Positions 1 to 10,255 of a stretch of DNA of 64,000 bases are shown piece after piece. The notes below the pieces were generated by a model, which was given only the letters and a program-made list of their open reading frames with translations, was not told the DNA's origin and did no database searches. The stretch's first letter is position 1. The number at the start of each line of letters is the position of its first letter. Origin of the DNA: Fragilariopsis cylindrus CCMP1102 (lineage: Eukaryota; Bacillariophyta; Bacillariophyceae; Bacillariales; Bacillariaceae); contig FMBT01000474.1 in assembly GCA_900095095.1 (NCBI GenBank), positions 1 to 64,000 on the forward strand. Direction: 5' to 3'. A program made the position numbers and the translations under genes.

Positions 1-146
1 CTTTCGTTTATTGTATTTTCTGATGATGTCCAGTTTCTCTGCTGACGTTAAACGCGGTAGATTTCCACCAACGTAGGACTGATGATCCAAATGGTAAAGT
101 CAAAGACACGTAGTATATAAGTAGGCAGGAAAGTAGCATATACAGG

Positions 147-1223
147 TTAATTTCCTGATGGAGGTCCTCTACTATTTCTTTCTATTCGTCTTGATGATCG
201 ACGCTGCGAAGGTGGTATTTCTTTACTGTCGCCATCGCTGTCGTCTACTAATAGATTTGGATCACGTTGACGTTGTCTTGATCGTGATCGTTCTTCTCCT
301 CGTCTTCGCGGAGATGGTTCCAAGGATGGTTGCCGTCGACGCTGTCGTTGTGATTCTTCCGGAGGCGATGAGGTGTTTCTTCTTCGTCGTCGCGGTTCTT
401 CTTCTTGTTGTTTTCGCGGCGTTCTATTAGTGCTTTTATTGTTCCTCCTCGCTCGTTCGTATCTACTAGGAGGTACGATTGATTCCCCCACGCCATTATT
501 TAAGGCCCAGAGCCAATTTTTGTACAATTCTGTCCTCCATCTATTTTCCTGTTTGATGGTAGGAACCCAATCCTCTCCCATGAACTGCATTCGAAATTCC
601 GCTTCTTTACGCATCAAGTCTCGGAAGGTTTCTATATCCACCCAGATGGGTGAACCAGGATCCGGTGGATCGTCCCTTACTACCCCTCCTCGATCACTTC
701 GAGGAACACTGTAGATTCGTCGTCCTTTGGAGTTATTTCTTCTAGCTGTTGTTGAAGTATCGAAATCGTCGTCATCGTTGCTTCTCTTTTGTCGTTGGTC
801 TCGTCGTGATCTACGACTTGAAGCGGTCGTCCTCGTCCTCGTCTCAATAGCGACATCGTCATTAGAGGTTCGTCTTTTTCTTCGACCATCGCGTCCCTCA
901 TAGTCGTCATCGTCATCGTAGCTGTTACGTTTTCTCGTTTCTTTCAATGGTCGACCCCGTTTGTTTTTTTCGACAGCCTTATTGACAGTACGACTTTCCC
1001 CCCATTTTTCGTCATTACTGCTTGTTGTACTTCCCGTACCACGTCGTTGTTGTTGCCGTAGGAGACGGACAGCGACAGAATTACGTTCCTTCCATTCTTC
1101 GTCATTCATTTGATGAACAATTTTGGATGCCTCCTCAGTCGAATTAACAATAGTAATTTCGGATGATTTGTTTGGATCATTAATCTTCCATTGGACAGGA
1201 ACACCACCAATTTTTGGATTCAT
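147..1223 (-). CDS. Arg/Asp-rich hypothetical protein, probable 3' part of the upstream gene
   Basis: The 358-residue frame opens with ATG eight bases after the stop of the frame at 1232-3304. Its reading frame stays open upstream of that ATG and overlaps the end of the other frame. This suggests that the two are one gene separated by a one-base frame change or an unrecognised intron. The N-terminal 50 residues look folded (EEASKIVHQM, DEEWKERN). A central block around residues 190-250 (WVDIETFRDLMRKEAEFRMQ) is also folded and rich in Trp. The rest is low-complexity Arg, Asp and Ser, including a KRGRPLKE segment like an AT-hook. The end is RS/RQ-rich. No family is recognised. The basic tail and AT-hook-like piece would fit nucleic-acid binding, which is inference only. 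Confidence 0.55.
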   Translation of the reverse strand: MNPKIGGVPVQWKINDPNKSSEITIVNSTEEASKIVHQMNDEEWKERNSVAVRLLRQQQRRGTGSTTSSNDEKWGESRTVNKAVEKNKRGRPLKETRKRNSYDDDDDYEGRDGRRKRRTSNDDVAIETRTRTTASSRRSRRDQRQKRSNDDDDFDTSTTARRNNSKGRRIYSVPRSDRGGVVRDDPPDPGSPIWVDIETFRDLMRKEAEFRMQFMGEDWVPTIKQENRWRTELYKNWLWALNNGVGESIVPPSRYERARRNNKSTNRTPRKQQEEEPRRRRRNTSSPPEESQRQRRRQPSLEPSPRRRGEERSRSRQRQRDPNLLVDDSDGDSKEIPPSQRRSSRRIERNSRGPPSGN

Positions 1224-1231
1224 TCGTTTAT

Positions 1232-2360
1232 CTAAACAATTATAGATAAAATTTCGGCTTGAATTCGTTTCAATTCTGGGACAGTATATCCCAATTCTGT
1301 TAGATTCGCAAGTGGTACGTACGTCATAGCATTACCTTTCATATTTCGATACACAACAGCTCGAAGATCATTATTATGACTCTCATCGCTACTGCTTGTG
1401 CTTGCTGTTACGTCGACGTTCTCATTTTTCTCACTCTCATTATCACTATCGACGACGATGATAGTTTCCTTCTTCTTTTTATTATCATCAACATTCTTAT
1501 CATTGCTAGTAACACTCTCTGCAGTGTAGTCATTATTATTGTCCTCGTCGTCGTCGTCGTTATTTGTAGCAGTAGAAGGTGAAGTCATTAGTATACCGTC
1601 TTCGTCATCGTTTTCATTATCTCGACTGGAAGAAGCTGTTGCTACTAATGATGGTTCCTCCTCTTCTTTGTTGTCAGTAGCAGGATCAAGTTTTTCCTCT
1701 TTGTCATTTTCATCGTCAATTTCAACGCTTGCACTACTATCATCATTATCATCAACATCGATCTCATCATCTTTGCCATCGTCATTGTTCGTTTCAGTAC
1801 TTTGTTTTACTATTTGTGGTAATTCTTTTAAGCCAATAGTAGTATTAGGAGTTGTTGACAGTACTTTGTCTTTTTTATCTTCATTTCCATTTTCACCATT
1901 GTCATCATCAATATTACTACCATCCTCATCTTCACTCAATGAAAAAGCTTGCTTTAATATATCATCAACAACATCATCAACATCATCATTTTCACCGTCC
2001 TTGTCGTCAACTTCAACGCTTGCACTACTGTCATTGTTCTCAATATCAACATCAACATCAACATCGATCTCATCTTCTGTTCCTTCGTCTTTGTTTGTTT
2101 TAGTACTTTGTTTTATTATTTGTGGTGATTCTTCTACTAAACCGATCATATTCGGGTCTTTTTTATTTTTATTTTGGCTATAGTCATCATCAATATTACC
2201 ACCATCCTCATCTTCACTCAAAGAAAAAGCTTGCTTTAACATGTCATCAACAACATTATCAACACCATTATTAACATCGACATCGACATCATCACTACTC
2301 ATATCGTTGTTGGTGTCATCGTCGTCATTTTCTTTTGCTATCAGCGACGGAGATGATTGG

Positions 2361-2392
<32 letters not shown>

Positions 2393-3034
2393 GCTACTTA
2401 TTGTACTAGTAGTTTTGTCTTTCTTTAAGGAATCAATTGTTATTTCAGACGACGTTGTTGTTATTGAAGGTAGTTGTTGTTGTTGTTGTTGTTGTTGTTG
2501 TGATTCTGATTGTTGTTGAGAAGATGCTGATTCAAGTTCCAATTCCGATTCCAACTGCAATTGCAATTGAGAATTCTCTTTATCAGACGACTGCGACGAC
2601 ATTATTTTTATTTTGGTTTTTGGATTTGTTTTTGGCCATCGTTCATTACAATAGTCATTACCTAAAATTTTTAATACGTATTCTTTATACCATTGTGAAT
2701 CTTCTTGTCGTATTCGTTGATGACTAATAATATTATTATCAATACCAATATCAGTATCAGTATCAATATCGTCGTTTTCGTTTTCATTGCTGTTTGACGA
2801 TAATGAGAATGACAATAATGACCAGGGATCTTCTTCTAATCGAAAGTGACGATGACGATGACGATGACGACGACCACCAATAATATTCCGATTATAATAA
2901 TTTGCCCAAAACGCCGACGACCTATCATGAGATGCTATTCTTGTTGTAGCTGATGTCTTTATTCTTATTACAGCGGGAGAGAAACCATCTACCATTAAAA
3001 ATAATGATGTGGACGACGATTGCGACTGCGAGGG

Positions 3035-3068
<34 letters not shown>

Positions 3069-3304
3069 ATTGAAAATAATGATAACGATAAAATAGTAGT
3101 CATTCCAATGGTGACAGCAGTTACAACAAGAATAATACGTCGTATGACGCGATGTATATTGTTGCTAATTGAATTTGAATTTGAATAATGCGAAATCGTC
3201 GTAGTTTTTGATTTTGATGATGATGATGGTGTCAAGTTCCTCGATATTAGTCGAAACGGCGACATCATCATCATCGTCATCTGTGTCACTTTCGATTTCA
3301 TCAT
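1232..3304 (-). CDS. Acidic, low-complexity hypothetical protein with N-terminal membrane segment
   Basis: The first ATG is at 3304; the longer open frame begins at a TTG and is not used. A hydrophobic stretch near residues 57-80 (IILVVTAVTIGMTTILSLSL) is followed by VDGFSPAV and SSAFW. These could be a signal-anchor plus plastid transit segment, but that is weak. Residues of about 150-620 are Asp, Glu, Ser and Gln rich and contain two copies of a 94-residue unit centred on LKQAFSLSEDEDG. The last 45 residues (VVYRNMKGNAMTYVPLANL, then ELGYTVPELKRIQ) are the only part that looks like a compact domain, and the frame stops right after. The frame at 147-1223 probably continues it. No family is recognised. 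Confidence 0.6.
1700..2263 (-). repeat. Two tandem 282-bp units inside the acidic protein gene
   Basis: Identical landmarks (the codons for QAFSLSEDEDG and NIDDD) recur at about 1909-1960 and 2191-2242, a spacing of 282 bases or exactly 94 codons. Both units carry the order DDxLKQAFSLSEDEDG, NIDDD, PQI(I/V)KQST(K/E)TN, DEIDVD, SSASVE(V/I)DD. The period is a multiple of three, so the frame is kept. Divergence between the units is visible, so the duplication is not very recent. Confidence 0.8.
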
Positions 3305-3882
3305 CAATCGATTTTGTAAATTTTTTGCTGAGCACTTCTATCTGTTGGACTTTCTTAATTACAATGCATATAGACGCCTTTGGTTGGAGCTTTATAGTAG
3401 TACAATGTTAGTAGAAAGTTATACGGTAAGCCAAAGAGTTGAGTCAAGTCTCGTTACGGTATATGGCGCCATTATTGTGAACATTACTAATTAGCTAAAT
3501 TTTGATTGTTTATGTTTAATTTTTCCGTTTCACCTGTCGTCAGCCAATCACGAATTCTGTGGTGGAACATTGATTGATGATTGATTGATTTAGTTGTTAA
3601 TTAATTTATGATGCACAAAAAATAATCAAATAAACGGTCGACGTACGTACAAAATTGCCCTATTTTCGTTTCCGTGTATATTTATTTTTTAAACTGTTTT
3701 AATTTGTTGAAGTTTTGAAAAAGCAAAGTTTAAAAGTTGTGGTGACAAAGCAAACAACAACCATTGATTGATTTGATTGACAATGAATGATATATGTGCA
3801 AAAGCAGGAAGATTAATTCATTCCTCCCTAAAGAAATATCGAGATATAAAAGCGAACAAAAAGTCCAAAAATTAATCTCATA
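3305..3882. promoter_or_regulatory. Divergent intergenic region, probable two-way promoter
   Basis: The 578 bases lie between the start of the minus-strand acidic protein gene and the start of the plus-strand PPR-like gene. A CCAAT box is visible at 3544-3548, and there are short ATTGATTG runs near 3570-3590 and 3764-3785. No TATA box or initiator could be assigned with confidence. No open reading frame of note is present. Confidence 0.4.
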
Positions 3883-4165
3883 ATGATGTCGTCGTCTTCG
3901 ATGATGATGACATCCTTGTTGTACAGTACTACTCGTAGACCATCTACGTTAACGTCGTCGTTGATGTCGCCGTTGTCGTCATTTTTCTCGACTTCGATTT
4001 CGACCAACAAGCACCGAGAAGGACATAATAATAAAAGAAATACAAGACCAAAGAAGGCACTACTACCATCATCTTCATCATCTTCATTTTCAAGGCGTCG
4101 GAGACCAGTATCATCATCCGAATCGCCACGAAAACAACAACGTAATGTCAATAGTAAATACAATG

Positions 4166-4199
<34 letters not shown>

Positions 4200-7100
4200 C
4201 TACGAAAACTTATACAAAAACAGAAACAACAGAGGAAATAGAAACAAAAAGTTTGATACCAAAAACAACAATTCCTACTTCGTTGCGTCTACTTCGTCCA
4301 ATACAGATATAGTGAAATGGGACGACGAACATAATCAAAGAAGTAGAAATAAAAATAGAAGTGCACCCTACAATAATAGATCATCGACGAAATCTTCTTC
4401 TTCTTCTTCTTCCTATTATACCAATAATGATACTAATTTTCAATTGAAACGTTTCCGAGAGAAAGAAAAAGAATTTTGTCACATCCTTCACAAATATCAT
4501 AATTGTTGGTATCCTACTACCACAAAAAGTGTTAACAATAATAATAATAAGAATAACAACGACAATAATACTGCGAAAAAGGTTCTATCAACATTTCAAC
4601 ATCCTGATCTTGCTTCACCCTGGACCACATGGGATACAGTTATGGAATCCGAAGAATTATTTCGGAATGTCTGTACCTCCAATCATGAGTTATTCGTCGC
4701 ATGTGCCTCGTTACTCACAGAACAAAGTGAAAATAATTTAAATTACAATCACAATCAGTATGACAATTACAACAACAATAACAATAATGATAATTATTTG
4801 CGTGAATCAAGAGCATACCTGATTGATACTACTGCTACTACTATTACTGCGGGCAGCGTTGTTGACGACGACAACGATAGTAGTAATAGTAAAGAAAAAG
4901 TATATTGGAATAACAACAATGACAGTAATCCTAACATTCGGTTACGATCAGATTGCGAAGAATTATTAAGAACGATATTACCTTTTTGGGAAACCATCAG
5001 AAGAGAACGATCTATCCTAGTTGATCGATGTCGTCCGAAATCACCATCATCATCAAATAGTAGTATGAACACACACATAATAGAAAATAATAACAAAGAA
5101 GAGGATAGCATGGATACAAAGAATGATTGGATGGGTTGGTTGCGAACTGTAGTAACGGGAAATGAATCATTATCATCATCATCATTATCATCGTCTTCTA
5201 CTTCCGTCGTTGTCGGTAGTGGTGGTGGGGGTGTTGATAGTCACGGCAACATCAATAATAATAATAATAATAGTAATAATATTATCACCAGTGGTGACAT
5301 CGTGACCGCACATCTGGATTCGGAATATGCTCCTAATCAATTTCACTATACAAAACTTGTGGGTCGGTTGTATTTCCATTATCTTCCTCTGGAACTATTC
5401 CATAAACGTTTTCGTCCACCATATAATAATACTCGTACTGCTTTTAATACCGACGGCGACGATAATGATACTTCCGATAGCGACAATGATAATAATAATA
5501 ATAATAATGGTAATGATGACACCGTCGATGATGATGACAATTTTAACTATAAAAATGATTATTTGCCATCGTATTCCGCTTGGGAACAAAAACGGGGAGA
5601 AATCTTACAACAACGTGCTGAACAAATCCAGTACGTCGTTGACCAATCCTCCTACAATAATGACGTTTCTACCGAGAGTAATATTGACAACAACATCAAC
5701 AGCAACAACAACAACATTGTTTTGACAGACAAAATCATTCGATTGTTGGTCCGGTCGTATCGTGATATGTCAACCCTTGAGGCTGCACAGCAAGCTGAAC
5801 GGGTGTATAATCGTCATCCGCACCATCAAAAAGGATTGCTGTGGTACGTGTTGATGTGTTACCTTAAGACAATAACACAGTACACAGCACACGATATGCC
5901 CGGTGAGAATTATAGGGATAGGAAATTGAGATATTACAAAGATGCTGCAATTGCCGCCGAGCGTATCTGCAAATTGTTTTTTTCCAAACACTTGATGTCC
6001 AAACACTGGAAGGATTCGAGAGGAGAGTTGTATAATTGTTCCATTGTAGCATTTGAGGCATTAGCTAGATTACCTGATCGACATCATTTACGTGGCTATT
6101 ACGAACGAGTTCATTCTCTTGGTATTGTGAAGTTTGGTCCTAAGGCATGGGAAGCTCTAATCTCTACGCACAAAGTAGATGGTCCCGATCGTTTTGACTT
6201 ATCGCAAGCCTTGCATGCGAAAGACCACAAAGTACTTAATTTTTTGATTCAAATATATTCCAATGATGGTGAATATCTCGATCGAGCGTTACGATTGCTG
6301 GATGTGTCGTTTGACGTGTACTCTACCCACGACTTACAGGAATCTCTCGAACAATCGACTTTTCAAAAATTAATCAAGAGATTAAGGAATAAAAGTAGAA
6401 AGCGTATAAATAACATGAAAAACAATAAAGAAAAGGATGCGGTGAAGTTGGGAGGAAAGACATCCAGATGCAGCTACGATAGTAACAGTAACAAAAACAT
6501 ATCAGAATTAGAAACCGCTTTCCGTCTTCTCGACAAGATGGTTCTACACGAAAAATGGTTTCCAGACCTTGAAACGTTCAATTATTTGTTCCCTATGGCC
6601 ATATACGGTGATAATCCTGGACCGGATGCGGAGAGTATTAGAGCTAAACTGGAAGCCTGTCGCTTCCTGGCGAGTATGTCATCGTCGTCGATACCGAACA
6701 CCGCTGGAGTCGATTCCGTAACGTTTTCATCAAACACAGTACCTGATCTCTGTAGTCCCATCAGGGCATCCAATCGTACGCTCAACGCTTGGTTGCAAAC
6801 CGTCGATAATAATGAAGGCGTAGTTCCACCACGTGAACCCAATCCTGCTGAACGAGCATGGGAAATCATTCGAGCACTTCGTGTAGGATCTTCACCTTTA
6901 TTTTTACCAATCGAAAAGGGTATTTCTCGTAGTTTATACGATCCCGATCATATACCCGACGAGATTTTATATGCACTCGCATTGAAGGTGTGCTCACGAG
7001 TGAATAATTCATCCAAACCGTTAGATGTTGCCCTCGATATATTCGATGTCGTTCAGAAAGAAGGTATATTATTGGAGGGAAGCATATGTTTGAATTTGAT

Positions 7101-7389
7101 ACGAGTTATATCTAATTCAACCAATCTTATCCGACGAGTTGAGTATACGAAAATTGTTTATCTTGCCATAATGGAAGAAAATCCAAACTTTGATGATACC
7201 AAACCTGAACTCGCACAGCAACTTAAGAAGCAATTCTCGTACTTTCGAACACGCCATCCTGAATTGTACGAATTGCATTTGGCTGAATTGAAATTCGAAA
7301 GTACCTATCCCCAAGATGCTACGACGACCGAATCCGGTGATGATGACGACGATGATGACGACGACGACCTTCATACTACTAAACTATGA
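3883..7389 (+). CDS. PPR/TPR-like helical-repeat protein, probably mitochondrial or plastid
   Basis: This is a single 1168-residue frame from the first ATG of an ATG-rich start. The N-terminus (Ser, Thr and Arg rich, few acids, SFFSTSISTNKHR) resembles a mitochondrial presequence. Residues up to about 600 are mostly Asn, Ser and Asp linkers with short helical pieces (LKRFREKEKEFCHILHKYH). From about residue 605 onward come consecutive amphipathic helix pairs typical of pentatricopeptide-like repeats: IIRLLVRSYRDMSTLEAAQQ, GLLWYVLMCYLK, ALRLLDVSFDVYS, AFRLLDKMVLHEKWFPDLET, ALDIFDVVQKEGI. The FPDLETFNYLFPM segment is especially PPR-like. Proteins of this type bind organelle RNA, so RNA processing or translation is the likely role. 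An Asp run follows near the C-terminus. The assignment to PPR is by pattern, not alignment. Confidence 0.7.
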
Positions 7390-7569
7390 TCGATGAACGA
7401 ACCACCCAAATAGACGTCAGAAAGAGAGTCATAATCAGGCAACCTTTAACAATTATAGACTAAACTAAACGCAGTACTACTAGTTTATGATAATACCATG
7501 ATGATTTAAGAAAACAAAATGCAGTACTTTACATCTCCCCGGTATCATTGGTTATATACTATTTTCTAT

Positions 7570-8265
7570 CTACAACGTGGTACAACCATTTGGAATTGTA
7601 TCAAAGGGACAATATTTGTACTTTGTTCCATCACGTTTAATAACACTACGAATTTCATGTTCTAACTTTATTATAGGACCATCCTCTACATTCAGTGGAT
7701 CAATTATATCTAAACAACGGAACATTCATTGATCGATTGCATCATCGATTGTATATGCCTGACGCGAAAATCGTTTATTGACGTATGTAACTCCTATTTC
7801 ATTTGCACGTTGATAGCATGAAGGTAAATCGGCGACATAAATAGAGATGTAAATACCGTAATTTCCGACAGTAGTAGTGCTGCTAGATTTTTCTCTTTGA
7901 CGATCTTTTTTCTATCTCACGTAAATCGTCAATGTTTGGAAAGGTCCCATACGAATTTGTACCATTTTCATTTTCCTATCTTTTTCCTGATGTGCATCAT
8001 CATTATTCTCATCATCCTCATCACCCCCTTCTACCAATCCAGCTCCTAATATGTTACGATAAGATCTACTGATCCCATCTAGGTTGCAATTTATAGGACC
8101 GTGAATGATTAAATAACTTATTCCTATTCCCTCCAATTGTTCACCTGGTTGATTCCCTCGATTATCTCGTTCGTTTCTCTTGTATTCTTCAACGATACGA
8201 AAGTTTGTACCCCAAGGATCTGTGACCATTAATGCCACTTCATCATTTTCTTCGGTGATTGTCAT
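7570..8265 (-). pseudogene. Decayed VOC (glyoxalase/bleomycin-resistance fold) protein gene
   Basis: The ATG at 8265 opens a frame (MTITEENDEVALMVTDPWG, then GIGISYLIIHGP and SYRNILGA) that looks like one beta-alpha-beta module of a vicinal-oxygen-chelate domain. It meets TAG at 7912-7914. The same frame then continues with convincing protein sequence (YGIYISIYVADLPSCYQRAN, then GVTYVNKRF and AYTIDDAIDQ). A second stop, TGA at 7726-7728, follows, and then more family-like sequence (MFRCLDIIDP, KLEHEIRSVIKRDG, CPFDTIPNGC) up to TAG at 7570-7572. An Asp/Glu-rich linker interrupts the first module. A GTGAGA donor-like site lies just before the first stop, so a short intron could remove that one, but the second stop remains. 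Host pseudogene is the simplest reading. Confidence 0.6.
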
Positions 8266-8405
8266 CTAAAATTTACTTTCTTTTGAACAATTATTTTGAT
8301 TATTCATGATGTTATTACTTCGTATATCGTTCTTTTAATACATCCAATGATGGGTATACTATTGATACAAGCAAGCAAAAAACAATTCTAAAAAATTAAC
8401 CGTGT

Positions 8406-8987
8406 TCAATCGATCTTTTTTGGATCGGCTTGTGGTATGGGAGTTTCTAGACGAATCAGCTCGTCGTTCGACGTCCACGGAAGAGGCCCCAGAAGGCGGT
8501 ATTTTCTCCCCTCATGGGTTCGCGTCAAATGCCACTGCACGGTCCACTCGAGCATAAACGGAATCGTCACAAGGGACGCAATGCCTCCAATGACAAAGCT
8601 GTACTTGTGGCCGGTCAGGACAAAGTTCATTCCCATCAATACCCGGGCCCAAAGAATAAAAAATTCCATCAATAGCCAGGCTCGAAATGCCCACACCCGA
8701 TGGCCGATAATATTCGCCCGCCGGAGGAGGATCTGTTGCTTTGTGTCGACATCGTCCTTTCGGATAAAAATGGCTGTGCGCAAGAATTGAATGGAAAAAA
8801 CAATGCAAGTCGTCGTGGCAACCCCCAGCAGGGCGACACAGGTGCAAAGAATGGTCCGGTAGTGCGAAAACTTCATGCTGGGCGCCAGAATGGTGCCTTG
8901 GATGGCGGTGATCAATCCAAAGACAAAAAAGAGGTAGCCCATGTAGCGGTGGGTGGTGGTTGCGGATACACTGCTGGTCGTCCGCAT
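8406..8987 (-). CDS. Multi-pass membrane protein, C-terminal part
   Basis: The 193-residue frame has four clear membrane segments, near residues 15-37, 45-68, 100-124 and 128-150, and a polar tail ending near PIPQADPKKID. The frame is open upstream of its ATG (ELLAPTLFGKEFPRED, then LLSVPIFTGTANLLDFM), which is continuous with the protein coded in another frame at 8993-9454. The real gene therefore probably runs 9454 to 8406 with one frame change. Base composition is clearly richer in G+C than the flanking PPR and AlkB genes. I do not recognise the family. A membrane protein of unknown role is all that can be said. Confidence 0.6.
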   Translation of the reverse strand: MRTTSSVSATTTHRYMGYLFFVFGLITAIQGTILAPSMKFSHYRTILCTCVALLGVATTTCIVFSIQFLRTAIFIRKDDVDTKQQILLRRANIIGHRVWAFRAWLLMEFFILWARVLMGMNFVLTGHKYSFVIGGIASLVTIPFMLEWTVQWHLTRTHEGRKYRLLGPLPWTSNDELIRLETPIPQADPKKID

Positions 8988-8992
8988 AAAAT

Positions 8993-9454
8993 CTAGGAGG
9001 TTTGCGGTGCCCGTAAAGATCGGAACGGATAGTAAATCTTCCCGGGGGAATTCTTTTCCGAAAAGGGTTGGTGCAAGTAATTCTCGTAGATATAAGTCGC
9101 GTCGGTATCCTCATCCTTGTTATTGCTGTTGGTGGTGGTGGTGTGGTTCGGTTCTTTGTTGATTGGTTCGAATGTATCGAGTATCGTGTGGTTGAAGCCA
9201 AATTCTTTGGTTTGTTCTTGTCGCCGTATCTGCCCCAAGAGCGTAATTTTTACGTTGGTCAAGTGTTGCGAGGCCAAACTTGCTGGATTCGACATGCGAA
9301 TCGGCGTGGGACGATCCCATACCTTGAAATCCCATCGATCACTGGGTCTTTCGTATCTGTGATACTTGTACACTCCCTTGAGATGCCATGTATTGTGCAT
9401 CGCAACAGCGAGAAGGAGCCAGATTGGGAGAGACCTGTTGGAGGAAAAGAACAT
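8993..9454 (-). CDS. N-terminal part of the split membrane protein gene
   Basis: The ATG at 9454 gives MFFSSNRSLPIWLLLAVAMH, a good signal anchor; the longer frame starts at a TTG and is not used. The following 110 residues (VYKYHRYERPSDRWDFKVWD and onward) look like a soluble domain. Around 9080-9095 the meaningful sequence passes from this frame to the frame of the 8406-8987 entry: YIYENYL here joins RELLAPTLFGKEF there. After that point this frame carries unrelated residues to a stop at 8993. A single-base indel in the sequence or in the allele would explain it. No GT-AG pair giving a clean join was seen. Confidence 0.55.
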   Translation of the reverse strand: MFFSSNRSLPIWLLLAVAMHNTWHLKGVYKYHRYERPSDRWDFKVWDRPTPIRMSNPASLASQHLTNVKITLLGQIRRQEQTKEFGFNHTILDTFEPINKEPNHTTTTNSNNKDEDTDATYIYENYLHQPFSEKNSPGKIYYPFRSLRAPQTS

Positions 9455-9917
9455 TGTGTTGTATTTGGTGAAAAATGCAATGGTTTCGTTTTTATTCGTT
9501 TGATGAAAAATGATACTGAGAGTTGTGAGAGTGATGGAACGATGGGATTTCAAAGCTTCGATCAATGGGAAAGTAGACTACGGCAATACAGTGAATGGCT
9601 GCGAGATTTTAAGCTGACAAATTCCAATGACAACTCGTTAAGATTAGGTAGCCTGTATGCAACCTGCACAAACCTAAAAATACGCAAACATAGCTTGTGA
9701 ACGAAATCGATACTCGTTAGTCGTCGTGTCGAGATTCATTTGTGTTCCAAGAGTGATACAAAATAATAATGCAAGAAGGAATGATAAAATTAATTTGAAA
9801 CGGTACTGGAGCAACCGGCCAACATTTTAATCATGGAAAAATGTTGAAACACGCGCGATCATGGATTAATTTATTTCGCCGAAAAGGGAATGATATATGC
9901 CCCGATTATTTCCTTCC

Positions 9918-10160
9918 TAATCTTCTATTTAATATCATTTTTACTGCGACTTTTACTCGTTTCGATCCGTTTCGTTACTATATCTGGATAAGATACCGGT
10001 GGGATACCCATCATCATAGGGTGGAGGAGTCGACTCTCAAAAAGTAGTAGTACAGTGGTAGAGAAATATGAATGTAGAGTATCGGTACGTGCTGCTGCTA
10101 CTGCTGATGACCGTCTTCTCATTTTGCTTTCCCCTTTTTGCTGCTTGTTATAAGTACTCA
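9918..10160 (-). pseudogene. Remnant of an AlkB gene 3' end (partial duplicate)
   Basis: Minus-strand codons at 10160-10056 read STYNKQQKGESK, then SSAVAAARTDTLHSYFSTT. This nearly repeats the last 35 residues of the AlkB gene at 11685-13394. The 3' flank also matches (ATGATATTAAATAGAAGATTAGGAA at 9918-9943 against about 11660-11690). Between the two matching blocks this copy has 110 extra bases, 9944-10053, that begin with GT and end with CAG on the minus strand. No upstream AlkB sequence is present, so this copy cannot make an enzyme. Confidence 0.8.
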
Positions 10161-10255
10161 TACATCATAAAACGTTCAATAATCAATAATAGCACCGTCT
10201 TTATTCACACCAATAATACAACCTATACGCACTTCGATCGACAAGTCCCCCAACA

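Noticed and set aside
1539-2183. Long Ser/Leu-rich plus-strand frame
   Set aside because: It is the antisense of the Asp/Glu triplet runs in the minus-strand acidic protein gene.
8512-9201. 229-codon minus-strand frame
   Set aside because: It is a shadow in the third frame of the split membrane protein. The His/Pro-rich sequence has no domain, while the other two frames carry membrane segments.
9068-9700. 210-codon plus-strand frame
   Set aside because: It is antisense to the N-terminal half of the membrane protein gene and has no recognisable features.
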